A program made the position numbers and the translations under genes. A DNA stretch of 64,000 nucleotides from assembly GCF_014203365.1 (NCBI RefSeq), contig NZ_JACHIS010000001.1, positions 4,712,001 to 4,776,000 on the forward strand, given 5' to 3'. This document shows, in pieces, positions 1 through 8,216 of this stretch (position 1 is the first letter of the stretch; each line of letters begins with the position of its first letter). The notes below the pieces were generated by a model. It was not told the origin of the DNA. It saw only the letters and a program-made list of their open reading frames with translations, and made no database searches. The stretch comes from Actinoalloteichus hymeniacidonis. GTDB lineage: Bacteria > Actinomycetota > Actinomycetes > Mycobacteriales > Pseudonocardiaceae.

Positions 1-1
1 C

Positions 2-1060
2 GACAACGACGTGACCGATGAGTTCTACTGGGCGGCGGCCGAGTTGTTCCTGGCCACCGGTTCGGCCGAATACCTCGACGCCGTGACCTCCTCGGAACAC
101 CACGGCGAGCAGGCCTTCACCGATGGCGGCTTCAGCTGGGGCAGCACCGCACCGCTGGGCCTGCTCAACCTCGCCACCGTGCCCAGCGACCTGCCCGAAG
201 CCGAACTCGCCCTCGTCCGCGACGCGGTCGTCCAGGGGGCGCAGCGCTACGCCGACACCGCGAGCGACGAGGTCTACGGGCTGCCCTACGCCCCGGCGGA
301 GCACGCCTACGTCTGGGGCTCCAACAGCCAGGTGCTCAACAACATGGTCGTGCTGGGCACCGCCTACGACCTGACCGGCGAGCCGGAGTTCCGGGACGCG
401 GTTCTGACGGGTTGGGACTACCTGCTCGGGGCGAACCCGCTCAACATCTCCTACGTGACCGGGTACGGCGAGTACGACGCACGCAACCAACATCACCGGT
501 TCTGGGCCAACCAGCTCGACCCGTCCCTGCCCAATCCGCCTGCCGGTTCGGTCGCGGGCGGCCCGAATGTGAGCCTGGACGACCCGGTGGCCGCCGACGC
601 ACTCGCGGGCTGCGCCCCCGCCTTCTGCTACATCGACGACATCGAGTCGTGGTCCACCAACGAGGTCACCATCAACTGGAACGCTCCGCTGGCCTGGGCG
701 GCCGCGTTCACCGCCGATGTGGCCGACCCGGTGGGCACGCCGGAGCCGTCCTGCACGGTCTCCTACCTGGTGGACAGCCAGTGGGACGACGGCTTCACCG
801 CCCGAGTCCGGATCACCAATACCGGCGAGGAGCCGTTGACCGGCTGGACGTTGAGTTGGAACTTCGACGGCGATCAGCAGGTGACCCACGCCTGGAACAC
901 CCGACTCGTCCAGCGCTCGGCCGAGATCACGGCCACCGACATCGGGTGGAACGGCGCGATCGAGGTCGGTGGGTCCGAGTCCTTCGGCTTCAACGGGTCG
1001 TTCAGCGGTACCAATGCGAGCCCGAGGGCGTTCGCCCTCAACGGAGCCGCCTGCCGATGA
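2..1060 (+). CDS. Secreted endoglucanase, glycoside hydrolase family 9 with C-terminal CBM2 (5' truncated)
   Basis: This is the C-terminal part of a family 9 cellulase; the reading frame is open from base 2, so the N-terminus lies outside the window. The first ~240 residues are the end of the (alpha/alpha)6 barrel. They show the family blocks GANPLNISYVTG, the substrate-binding HHR, and NEVTINWNAPL, whose Glu is the expected general acid. After a short linker, the last ~100 residues form a cellulose-binding module of family 2 (CBM2), bounded by cysteines (SCTVSYLV ... NGAACR) and with conserved tryptophans in GWTLSW and IGWNG. Inverting hydrolysis of beta-1,4-glucan outside the cell is the family role. 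A 13-bp stem hairpin follows the stop codon. Confidence 0.93.
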   Translation, partial: DNDVTDEFYWAAAELFLATGSAEYLDAVTSSEHHGEQAFTDGGFSWGSTAPLGLLNLATVPSDLPEAELALVRDAVVQGAQRYADTASDEVYGLPYAPAEHAYVWGSNSQVLNNMVVLGTAYDLTGEPEFRDAVLTGWDYLLGANPLNISYVTGYGEYDARNQHHRFWANQLDPSLPNPPAGSVAGGPNVSLDDPVAADALAGCAPAFCYIDDIESWSTNEVTINWNAPLAWAAAFTADVADPVGTPEPSCTVSYLVDSQWDDGFTARVRITNTGEEPLTGWTLSWNFDGDQQVTHAWNTRLVQRSAEITATDIGWNGAIEVGGSESFGFNGSFSGTNASPRAFALNGAACR

Positions 1061-1079
1061 GGTCGGCGGGCCGATGACG

Positions 1080-1112
1080 GCGGGACCCGGCGTGCCAGGC
1101 GCCGGGTCCCGC
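1080..1112. terminator. Hairpin between convergent genes
   Basis: A perfect 13-bp inverted repeat (1080-1092 with 1100-1112) encloses a 7-base loop and is followed by CTTT on the + strand. It lies between the cellulase stop and the Nudix gene stop, so it probably serves as a factor-independent or bidirectional terminator. Confidence 0.75.
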
Positions 1113-1163
1113 TTTCACCTGTAGGTCGTGCGGGTCTGCCAGCCCGTCGGGCAGGGCGAGCCG

Positions 1164-1559
1164 TCAGTCGAGCAGTCCTTGTTCGCGGAAATGGTCGAAG
1201 GCGATCTTGTCCACCGCCGAGACCCGGTCCCGGTCGGCATAGGAGAGCAGCGCGATCTCCTCGATCTCCATGGAGGCGATGGGCGTGCCGACGACGTCCG
1301 CCGTGTAGCAGGTGATGCGCACGAGATCGCCGATCGGCCTGTTGTGGGCCTGGGCCTCGAAGGTGCCGACATGCACCGCGGTCGCGGGCTCGACGTCGAC
1401 CGACAGTTCCTCTCGGACCTCCCGGATCAGGGTGTCCAGGTCGCTCTCGCCGGGTTCGCGTTTGCCGCCGGGGAAGTAGAAGGTGTCCCGCCCCCTCGTA
1501 CGGGCGCTGAGGACCCGTCCGTTCTCGAACCTGATCCAGGCGATCTTGTCGATCATCAT
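1164..1559 (-). CDS. Nudix hydrolase (MutT-like)
   Basis: A single-domain Nudix protein of 131 residues. The Nudix box is intact: GGKREPGESDLDTL followed by REVREELS fits G-x5-E-x7-REUxEExGU apart from Ser for the last Gly, so a Mg2+-dependent nucleoside-diphosphate-X pyrophosphatase is expected. The substrate cannot be read from the sequence. Two adjacent ATG codons (1559 and 1556) precede the domain sequence IDKIAWIRF; the open frame continues upstream to 1604, but those residues are not family-like. It converges on the cellulase gene and stands alone. Confidence 0.85.
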   Translation of the reverse strand: MMIDKIAWIRFENGRVLSARTRGRDTFYFPGGKREPGESDLDTLIREVREELSVDVEPATAVHVGTFEAQAHNRPIGDLVRITCYTADVVGTPIASMEIEEIALLSYADRDRVSAVDKIAFDHFREQGLLD

Positions 1560-1883
1560 CTTCGAACCATCCTGGGAATCGCACGCGCCGCTGCCTGCGC
1601 CCATCCTGCCCGGCGGCGGGGCGAGCGGTTCATCTCACCCGCCGTCGCGCGGTGCGTGACGAGGTCCCGTCGAGGGGTCGAGCCGGCCGATATCGCCTGA
1701 TCGTGGAGATACCCCCTGGGCCTACGCTGCACAATCGCGGCGTGGCGTGCGGTGTCGCGATCATGAGACGCGGTTGCCATCCATACCCCTCGGGGGTAGG
1801 GTTTTTCGGGGATGGGCGAGCGCATCGAACGGCATCGCCGTCGATCGGCGCCCGAGGACACCGGGCACATCGAGGAGAACGAC
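1560..1883. other. Divergent intergenic region before the copper operon
   Basis: This 324-base stretch separates the Nudix gene (leftward) from copZ (rightward). It holds the CsoR-like palindrome at 1784-1798 and a weaker partial match, ATACCCCCTGGG, at 1709-1720. No convincing small gene was seen. Confidence 0.6.
1784..1798. promoter_or_regulatory. Putative CsoR copper-repressor operator
   Basis: TACCCCTCGGGGGTA is a near-perfect G/C-tract palindrome of the form TACCCC-N-GGGGTA, the type bound by actinobacterial CsoR repressors, which release DNA on binding Cu(I). It sits about 85 bases upstream of copZ, where an operator over a promoter would be expected. No csoR gene is in the window, so the regulator must be encoded elsewhere. 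Assignment rests on motif shape and context. Confidence 0.7.
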
Positions 1884-2090
1884 ATGACCACCAGCACCTA
1901 CACCGTCACCGGCATGACCTGCGGGCACTGCGCGTCCTCGGTGAAGGAGGAGGTCGGCGAACTCGCGGGCGTCACCGGCATCGAGGTCGACGTCGCGACC
2001 GGCCTGGTCACCGTCTCCAGCGAGAACGCCCTGGACCCGGAGGCCGTCCGCGCCGCCGTCAAGGAAGCCGGTTACGAGGTGACCGCCTGA
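1884..2090 (+). CDS. copZ: Copper chaperone, single heavy-metal-associated (HMA) domain
   Basis: A 68-residue protein made only of a ferredoxin-like HMA domain. The GMTCGHC loop supplies the two cysteines that bind Cu(I). CopZ-type chaperones carry Cu(I) in the cytosol and pass it to the N-terminal domain of the CopA ATPase, which is encoded two genes downstream. The ATG at 1884 follows GAGGAG with suitable spacing; the frame is open further upstream but without family similarity. First gene of the copZ - small ORF - copA operon behind the CsoR-like operator. Confidence 0.93.
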   Translation: MTTSTYTVTGMTCGHCASSVKEEVGELAGVTGIEVDVATGLVTVSSENALDPEAVRAAVKEAGYEVTA

Positions 2091-2091
2091 G

Positions 2092-2262
2092 ATGAGCGTC
2101 GCGATGCGACTGGGCACCTTCCTGTTGGCCGTGGTCGCCGCCTTCGGTCTCGCCTATGCGGCCGGTGCGCTCACCGGCCCCATCGGCGAGGCTCCGCAAC
2201 CCGCACACGAGATGCCCGCCGACCAGCCCGGCGGTCATCGACAGCACGACGACGGTCGTTGA
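2092..2262 (+). CDS. Small single-pass membrane/secreted protein in copper operon (56 aa, possibly truncated)
   Basis: A 56-codon frame begins one base after the copZ stop (TGAGATG). Residues 6-29 form one hydrophobic helix ([21 protein letters not shown]). The remaining ~27 residues are hydrophilic and rich in His, Asp, Pro and Gln ([20 protein letters not shown]), with three His and one Met that could bind metal. From memory, many actinobacteria have a much longer exported protein at this place in copZ-copA operons, with a similar Pro/Gly/His-rich start. This one may be a degenerate stub, or a genuine short periplasmic copper peptide. Function is not known. Confidence 0.65.
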   Translation: MSVAMRLGTFLLAVVAAFGLAYAAGALTGPIGEAPQPAHEMPADQPGGHRQHDDGR

Positions 2263-2302
2263 CGACCATCGCATCACACACGAGCGATCCCAGGGGAACG
2301 TG

Positions 2303-4717
2303 ATGGCCGCGGTCACGCATGGCGAGCGGAAGACACCTGCAGGCGCAGACGCCGACCGGGCAGGTGACGGGAGCAACGGCGGAGTGTCGACGCACGACGG
2401 CGTTGGCGGCCGATCGGCGTCCGAGGATCGGCAGCCGCCGGACGCACAGGTCGAGCTGATCATCGGCGGCATGACCTGTGCCTCCTGTGCGGCTCGCATC
2501 GAACGCAAGCTCAACAAGATGACCGGCGTGCAGGCCAGCGTCAACTACGCCACCGAGAAGGCCAGGGTCGCCTTCCCCGAATCCGTGACCCCCGAAGAGT
2601 TGATCGCGACCGTGGAGCAGGCCGGTTACACCGCCGAGCTCCCGCCGCCGCCCGTCCCGGCGGCCACCACCCCGGAGGGCACCGAGGCCACCGCCGAGCA
2701 ACCCGATGCGGCGTTGACCGCGTTGCGCACCAGGCTGTGGGTCAGCGCCGCACTCTCCCTTCCCGTCATCGTGCTGGCGATGGTCCCCGCGCTGCAGTTC
2801 GACTACTGGCAGTGGGCCTCGCTGACCCTGGCCGCGCCGGTCGTGGTCTGGGGGGCGCTGCCGTTCCACCGGGCGGCCTGGACGAACCTGCGGCACGGCG
2901 CTGCGACCATGGACACCCTGATCTCGATGGGCACCATCGCCGCGTTCGGCTGGTCGCTGTACGCGCTGTTCCTCGGCACTGCGGGAGTGCCGGGGATGAC
3001 CCACCCGTTCAGCCTGACCATCGAACGCACCACCGGGGCGGGCGACATCTATCTGGAGGTCGCCGCCGGGGTCACCACCTTCATCCTCGCGGGCCGCTAC
3101 TTCGAGGCCAGGGCGAAGCGGCGTAGCGGCGCCGCACTGCGGGCGCTGCTGGAACTCGGCGCCAAGGACGTCGCGATCCTGCGCAACGGCATCGAGACGC
3201 GCCAGCCGATCGACAGCCTGGCGGTCGGAGATCACTTCGTCGTCCGCCCCGGCGAGAAGATCGCCACCGACGGCGTCATCACCGAGGGTTCCTCCGCCGT
3301 CGACGCCTCGATGATCACCGGCGAATCGGTGCCCGTCGAGGTCGCGGTGGGCGAAGCGGTGACCGGCGCGACGGTCAACGCGGGCGGCAGGCTGGTAATT
3401 CGAGCCACCCGCGTCGGCGCCGACACCCGGCTCGCTCAGATGGCCCGACTCGTCGAGGACGCCCAGACCGGCAAGGCCGAGGTGCAGCGGTTGGCCGATC
3501 GGATCTCCGCCGTCTTCGTCCCCATCGTGATCGCCTTGGCCGCCGCCACGCTGGGTTTCTGGCTCGGCGCGCAGGCCGGTCCGGCCGCAGCGTTCGCGGC
3601 CACCGTCGCGGTGTTGATCATCGCGTGTCCCTGCGCGCTCGGGCTGGCGACACCCACCGCCCTGCTGGTCGGCACCGGACGCGGCGCCCAACTCGGCATT
3701 TTGATCAAGGGGCCGCAGATCCTGGAGTCGACCCGCCGAGTGGACACCGTCGTGATCGACAAGACCGGCACGGTCACCGAGGGACGGATGACCCTGGCCG
3801 AGGTCGTCGCCGCATCCGGCGAGGATGCCGCTGAGGTGCTGCGCTTGGCCGGTGCCGTGGAGGACGCCTCGGAACACCCCATCGCGGCCGCCATCGCCGA
3901 TGCGGCCAAGGCCGAGGTACCCGACGGCACACTGCCCACGGTCGCCGGGTTCGCCAACTCCGCCGGTCTGGGAGTGCGCGGAACCGTCGAGGGACACCAG
4001 GTCGTCGTCGGACGACCCGCGCTGCTCGCCGAGACATCGATGACCCTGCCCTCGGAACTCGCCGAGGCACGCACCGCATCCGAGGCGCTCGGTCGGACGG
4101 TGGTCGCCGTCGGTTGGGCAGGCCGCGTTCGTGGGCTGCTGGCCGTGGCCGACGTGGTCAAGCCGACCAGCGCCGAGGCCATCGCCGACCTCAGGGCCCT
4201 CGGCCTCACCCCGGTGTTGCTGACCGGCGACAACGAGACGGTGGGCCGCGCCGTGGCCGACGAGGTGGGCATCGAGTTGGTCCACGCCGAGGTACTGCCC
4301 GCCGACAAGGTGGCGGTGATCGAGCGACTACAGGCCGAGGGTCGTGTGGTGGCCATGATCGGGGACGGGGTCAACGACGCCGCCGCGCTCGCCAAGGCCG
4401 ATCTCGGTCTCGCGATGGGGACCGGGACCGACGTCGCCATCGAGGCGAGCGATCTGACCCTGGTCACCGGCGATCTCCGGGCGGCGGTGGACGCCATCCG
4501 ATTGGCCCGCCGCACGTTGAAGATCATCAAGGGCAATCTCTTCTGGGCGTTCGCCTATAACCTGGCCGCGCTACCGCTGGCCGCGATGGGCCTGCTGAAC
4601 CCGATGATCGCCGGGGCGGCGATGGCGTTCAGCTCGGTGTTCGTGGTGAGCAACAGTCTGCGACTGCGCGGATTCGCCGGGTCACGGAGCAAGGTGTCCG
4701 CACCGGCGTCCGCCTGA
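2303..4717 (+). CDS. copA: Cu(+)-exporting P1B-type ATPase
   Basis: An 804-residue copper-exporting ATPase. It has one N-terminal HMA domain (GMTCASC, Cys59/Cys62) after a hydrophilic 50-residue leader, eight expected membrane helices, the actuator motif TGES, the transmembrane ion site CPC ([13 protein letters not shown]), the phosphorylated Asp486 in DKTGT, the SEHP motif of the nucleotide domain, and [10 protein letters not shown]. The tyrosine-asparagine pair in helix 7 (FAYNLAALP) and [16 protein letters not shown] in helix 8 are the Cu(I)-specific P1B-1 signature. The ATG at 2303 is chosen because AGGGGAA precedes it; GTG 2300 is adjacent. It is the last gene of the copper operon and should pump Cu(I) across the cytoplasmic membrane. 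Confidence 0.96.
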   Translation: MAAVTHGERKTPAGADADRAGDGSNGGVSTHDGVGGRSASEDRQPPDAQVELIIGGMTCASCAARIERKLNKMTGVQASVNYATEKARVAFPESVTPEELIATVEQAGYTAELPPPPVPAATTPEGTEATAEQPDAALTALRTRLWVSAALSLPVIVLAMVPALQFDYWQWASLTLAAPVVVWGALPFHRAAWTNLRHGAATMDTLISMGTIAAFGWSLYALFLGTAGVPGMTHPFSLTIERTTGAGDIYLEVAAGVTTFILAGRYFEARAKRRSGAALRALLELGAKDVAILRNGIETRQPIDSLAVGDHFVVRPGEKIATDGVITEGSSAVDASMITGESVPVEVAVGEAVTGATVNAGGRLVIRATRVGADTRLAQMARLVEDAQTGKAEVQRLADRISAVFVPIVIALAAATLGFWLGAQAGPAAAFAATVAVLIIACPCALGLATPTALLVGTGRGAQLGILIKGPQILESTRRVDTVVIDKTGTVTEGRMTLAEVVAASGEDAAEVLRLAGAVEDASEHPIAAAIADAAKAEVPDGTLPTVAGFANSAGLGVRGTVEGHQVVVGRPALLAETSMTLPSELAEARTASEALGRTVVAVGWAGRVRGLLAVADVVKPTSAEAIADLRALGLTPVLLTGDNETVGRAVADEVGIELVHAEVLPADKVAVIERLQAEGRVVAMIGDGVNDAAALAKADLGLAMGTGTDVAIEASDLTLVTGDLRAAVDAIRLARRTLKIIKGNLFWAFAYNLAALPLAAMGLLNPMIAGAAMAFSSVFVVSNSLRLRGFAGSRSKVSAPASA

Positions 4718-4728
4718 CCCGACCCGCA

Positions 4729-4778
4729 CCGCCGTGGCGGTTCGGCGAGATCACAGGTCTCCGGAACCCGCCACGGCG
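4729..4778. terminator. Bulged hairpin between convergent genes
   Basis: CCGCCGTGGCGGTTC (4729-4743) pairs with GAACC-CGCCACGGCGG further on, with one bulged C. The right arm lies inside the 3' end of the Nudix gene. Probably a shared terminator for copA and the convergent Nudix gene. Confidence 0.45.
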
Positions 4779-5266
4779 GGCTGGCCCAGCACCCGCCCGC
4801 CTGCCGGGCGCAGCCGGTCCAGCTCCAGGCCGAGCGCGACCAGCTCGAAGCACTCCAGCGAATCGACCTCGGCGACATCGAACCAACGGGCTTGATCCGT
4901 CGAGCCGCCGATCTCGTGGCGCAGTGACCCGCCGACGATGTGGACGGCGTAGAAGATCTGCAACGCGTGGTGGTCCACCGGGAGGCCGTCGCGCTGCACG
5001 TGCCGTCGTTGACTGTTGACGCCGAGTAGCGCATCCACCTCGGTCCGGAACCCGGTCTCCTCCTCGACCTCGCGCACGACCGCGTCCAGCGGATCCTCCG
5101 CGTGGTCGAGCCCACCGCCGGGCAGAGTCCAGCGCATCGTTCCGCTGCGACCCACGAACCTGGCCAGCAGGATTCGGTCCTCCTCGCGACAGACCGCGTA
5201 GGAACCGATGCGGATTTCCCGGGTACCGACAGCAGAGGCACTCTCGACAGCATCCACGCGCACCAT
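4751..5266 (-). CDS. Nudix hydrolase
   Basis: A 171-residue Nudix protein. The box GGGLDHAEDPLDAV-REVEEETG at about residues 50-72 matches the full signature, including the metal-binding REVEEE. The N-terminal part (IRIGSYAVCREEDRILLARF) and the RWTLPGGGLDHAEDP block resemble actinobacterial mutator-like hydrolases acting on oxidised or non-canonical nucleotides, but the substrate is unproven. The last ~25 residues are Gly/Pro-rich and unlikely to be structured. It converges on copA and is not obviously part of an operon. Confidence 0.85.
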   Translation of the reverse strand: MVRVDAVESASAVGTREIRIGSYAVCREEDRILLARFVGRSGTMRWTLPGGGLDHAEDPLDAVVREVEEETGFRTEVDALLGVNSQRRHVQRDGLPVDHHALQIFYAVHIVGGSLRHEIGGSTDQARWFDVAEVDSLECFELVALGLELDRLRPAGGRVLGQPAVAGSGDL

Positions 5267-5845
5267 CCAACTCTCGGCCGCAGCGCGACCGGTGGCTCGC
5301 CCGCGCCGACCCGCGCAGGTTATTCGGACCGTATCGAGACGACTCCCGTCCGACGCGACAATCGCCGACGACCCGCCCGATCGGGCAACCCTCGATGCGT
5401 GGCGGGTTCGAGATCACGGTAGTCCGCAGGCACCTGGACCGCTCAAGTCCCGCCGGACAATCCCGACCCACGTGACCGACACCACTGTGGGCGGTCCACG
5501 GGATTGGGCTGTCTCACAATCCGCATCACCCGACCTGATATATCTCCACCCCGACGATGGATGCGGCGGTAGACTGTTCAGCGAGCTACAGCACGGACGC
5601 CCGGGTCTCGAACCTGATCCCGGGGACCGCCTGCGGCGGACACCGACGAGGTGTGTGTTTCCTTCGGTCGAGGTCGCGTCCTTCAATGGATTCGAGATTC
5701 GACCGTGGTGGTGAAGCAGCTCACTCTGCCGCGTTCGGTCGGCGATGGACAACGCTGGTATTCCCGTAGGACCCTTCAACGTCCGATCATCGGGTGACTG
5801 ACGGCTTCTGTCCGGCATCCGAGATGGCGAGGAGAAGACACGGGT
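5267..5845. other. Non-coding region of about 580 bases
   Basis: Lies between two divergent genes, the Nudix hydrolase and the acyltransferase. Short frames on both strands have no family resemblance and lack ribosome-binding sites. I see no clear operator or RNA structure. It should contain promoters for both flanking genes. Confidence 0.5.
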
Positions 5846-7198
5846 ATGACGGTCCGCGAGAGCGACGCCGGGAACAAGAGTGCCGAGCAGGCAACCGATG
5901 GCGCGCCCCGGCGATCGAAGTCGCGGCGGGTGAGCTGGGACGTCCTGCGTGCGGCCGCCATCGCCTTGGTCGTCGTTCAGCACGCCACCTGGGGCGGCCC
6001 CTACCTCGTTCCCGAGCTCGCGGAACGGCCGATCTTCTTGGATCTGCAGGTCGGCGCCTCGATCCTGATGGTCATCTCGGGGTACTTCATCTGTCAGACC
6101 CTCAGTTCCAGCGGGCCACGGGCCCTGCTGCAGAACCGGCTGGTCAGAATCATCCCGCCGATGGCGGTGGCCGCGATCGCCAGCCACATCATCGTGCACC
6201 TGTGGGGTCCGGAGACGCTGCAACGCGACTTCGCCTCGCTGATCGGCACCATTCTCGTCTACCCGCCGGGGCTCATCGAGGGCATCAGCCGCACCGACGG
6301 CAGTTACTGGACCATTCCGCTCCAGGTGACGGCATTCCTGGTCACCGCGCTGTTGTGGCCGCGCAGCTGGCGGCACGGGATTCGGCTGCGGATCGCGCTG
6401 ACGGTGGCGGCGGTCTTCCCCATCGTGTTATCGCTGCTGTTGGAGATCCCCGGAATCGGCGCGGGCGCGTTGCGGGCCATCGAGATCGCCACGACGCTGG
6501 GCGGCGGCCGGGTCCACCTCCTCGCGGGAGGCGCGGCGCTGTGGTTGTGGGGCACCCATCGCTCCGGCCATTGGGTCCTGCTCATCGCCGCGTTGGCGCC
6601 CATCACGCACCTCATCAGCGCTCATGACGCGCGGGGGGCGATCGCGCTGCTCGTGGCGATGGTCGCCATCGGCGCCGCGGCCAGGGGCCCGGACTGGAAC
6701 CACCCCCGGCTGCAGGTGCTGCTCCGGCCGGTCGTGTGGCTGGCGGGCATCTCCTACGGGATCTACCTGGTCAATCACAACATCGGCTACAGCGTGATGT
6801 ACCAGCTCTCGGAGGCAGGCGTGCCGCCGATGGTGCAGTCGGCCGTGATGATCGTGTGCTCGGTGACCCTGGGCTGGATCCTCACCAGGACGGTCGAGGG
6901 CCCGATCGCCGATCGCTTCCGATACCGGCGCAAGCGGCCCGCCTCGTCGGCCCCGGTCGCCGAGACCGCCGCCGCGAAGCCGCCGGTCGAGGCACCCGTG
7001 GCTTCGGTGGTCGCCGAGACCACGCCGGAGCCGACGGTCGAGGTCACCCGAACCGCCAAGCCCGGTGCCCGGCCGGCTCCGGTCGAGCCGGGCGACGCGG
7101 GCAGGACGATGGTCCCCGAATCGGACGCGGCCGACTGGGTCGATGCAGCCGATGCGCATTCCGAGGTCCCCCAGACCGAGGCAGGGGTATCGCGCTAG
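5846..7198 (+). CDS. Integral membrane acyltransferase, acyltransferase 3 family (OafA/NolL-like)
   Basis: A 450-residue polytopic membrane protein of the acyltransferase 3 family, which moves acyl groups (often acetyl) onto sugars or glycans at the membrane. About ten hydrophobic segments occupy residues 35-355. The hallmark first-helix stretch LRAAAIALVVVQHATWGGPYLV carries the conserved R...H, and ISGYFICQTL and SYGIYLVNH are also typical. The C-terminal ~85 residues are an Ala/Pro/Glu-rich, probably disordered cytoplasmic tail. The ATG at 5846 follows AGGAGAAG. No glycan or secondary-metabolite cluster is adjacent, so the acceptor is unknown. Confidence 0.85.
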   Translation: MTVRESDAGNKSAEQATDGAPRRSKSRRVSWDVLRAAAIALVVVQHATWGGPYLVPELAERPIFLDLQVGASILMVISGYFICQTLSSSGPRALLQNRLVRIIPPMAVAAIASHIIVHLWGPETLQRDFASLIGTILVYPPGLIEGISRTDGSYWTIPLQVTAFLVTALLWPRSWRHGIRLRIALTVAAVFPIVLSLLLEIPGIGAGALRAIEIATTLGGGRVHLLAGGAALWLWGTHRSGHWVLLIAALAPITHLISAHDARGAIALLVAMVAIGAAARGPDWNHPRLQVLLRPVVWLAGISYGIYLVNHNIGYSVMYQLSEAGVPPMVQSAVMIVCSVTLGWILTRTVEGPIADRFRYRRKRPASSAPVAETAAAKPPVEAPVASVVAETTPEPTVEVTRTAKPGARPAPVEPGDAGRTMVPESDAADWVDAADAHSEVPQTEAGVSR

Positions 7199-7223
7199 CC
7201 CGCATTGCGGGCGAGTCATTCCG

Positions 7224-7850
7224 TCAGAACAGCCGCAATGCGATCGTCGTGGACTGCCGGGTACCGAGATAGGGCTGGATCGACTGATGCAGCCACTGCA
7301 TGGCCTCCAAGGCCCGCGCATGGTGCAGCGGTCCGGCGTCGATCGGCGTACAGCCGATGCTCTGGACCAGCCGCACCATCGTCATCCGGGCCTCGGCGTC
7401 GTCGGTGGCGATGAAGACGTCCAGCGATTCCTCGCCGTCCAGGGTGGCCGCGAAGATCGTGTTGAACGCCTTGACCACCGTGGTCCCCAGCGGGGCGAGC
7501 GCGGCGATGCGCTCGGCCATCGAGAAGCCTGCCGGACTGTGCAGCTCCGTCTCGGGTCCGGCCGGATTCGTCGGGTCGACGACGATCTGACCGGGAAGCT
7601 CTTCGCCGTACTGCTCGATCAGGTCGGGCACCGAGGATGCGGGAACCGCCAGCACGACGAGGTCGGCCGCCAACGGATCGCCCACCGTGCTCGCCGAGAC
7701 CATGCCAGGGCCCGAGGTCCGCAGCAGATCGACGAGCCGCTCGGCGCTGCCGGTCGTCCGTCCGAACACGACGACGTCGTGGCCGCCTCGGAGCAGCCGG
7801 TCGGCCAGCGCACCCGCGAGCTCACCGGTCCCCACGATCGCGACCCGCAT
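7224..7850 (-). CDS. NADPH-dependent F420 reductase-like oxidoreductase
   Basis: A 208-residue protein with an N-terminal Rossmann fold. The glycine-rich loop is VAIVGTGELAGALADRL, and VVVFGRTTGSAERL ends strand 2 with an Arg that favours NADP. LVVLAVPASSVPDL, VDPTNPAGPE and VVKAFNTIFA are conserved blocks of the F420-dependent NADP reductase and related two-domain reductases. Use of F420 is possible in this phylum but cannot be shown; some relatives reduce other substrates. It converges with the acyltransferase gene and is transcribed away from glgE. Confidence 0.78.
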   Translation of the reverse strand: MRVAIVGTGELAGALADRLLRGGHDVVVFGRTTGSAERLVDLLRTSGPGMVSASTVGDPLAADLVVLAVPASSVPDLIEQYGEELPGQIVVDPTNPAGPETELHSPAGFSMAERIAALAPLGTTVVKAFNTIFAATLDGEESLDVFIATDDAEARMTMVRLVQSIGCTPIDAGPLHHARALEAMQWLHQSIQPYLGTRQSTTIALRLF

Positions 7851-8216
7851 CGCCGACCTCCCCCACTCGTCTGTCTGGTTCGAACCGTGTCAGCCAACCC
7901 TTGACGGGCGCACCGTGCCCGACGACGATCGATCGGGTTGGTCCGATTCACACTGTCCGTGAGCCTCGGACCCTTGCCGATCAGGGCGGGTACCCCCGAA
8001 TTGATGTCGACGACGAACGTTGGGTGATGCATTCGTCCTCGGGCGCGGCGCTTTTTCGCCTGTCTCGGTGGTTTTTGCTTCAACAGGCAGAAAACAGCAG
8101 GTTGACGCACGATTGATCTTCGGGGTGCGTAGCGAAACGCCCTGGTTCCCACGCTATTCACGCGATCGAAGGCAGGCAGGATGGGACCGCAGAACCACCA
8201 TGGAAGGGACAGCGCG
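7851..8216. other. Divergent intergenic region before glgE
   Basis: About 366 bases between the reductase gene (leftward) and glgE (rightward). The part from roughly 8035 to 8125 is noticeably richer in A and T, with T-runs, and probably contains the glgE promoter. No confident -35/-10 pair or operator was identified. Confidence 0.45.

Noticed and set aside
1709-1720. Second CsoR-like site ATACCCCCTGGG
   Set aside because: Only one half fits the palindrome, so it is mentioned as a weak match and not listed as an operator.
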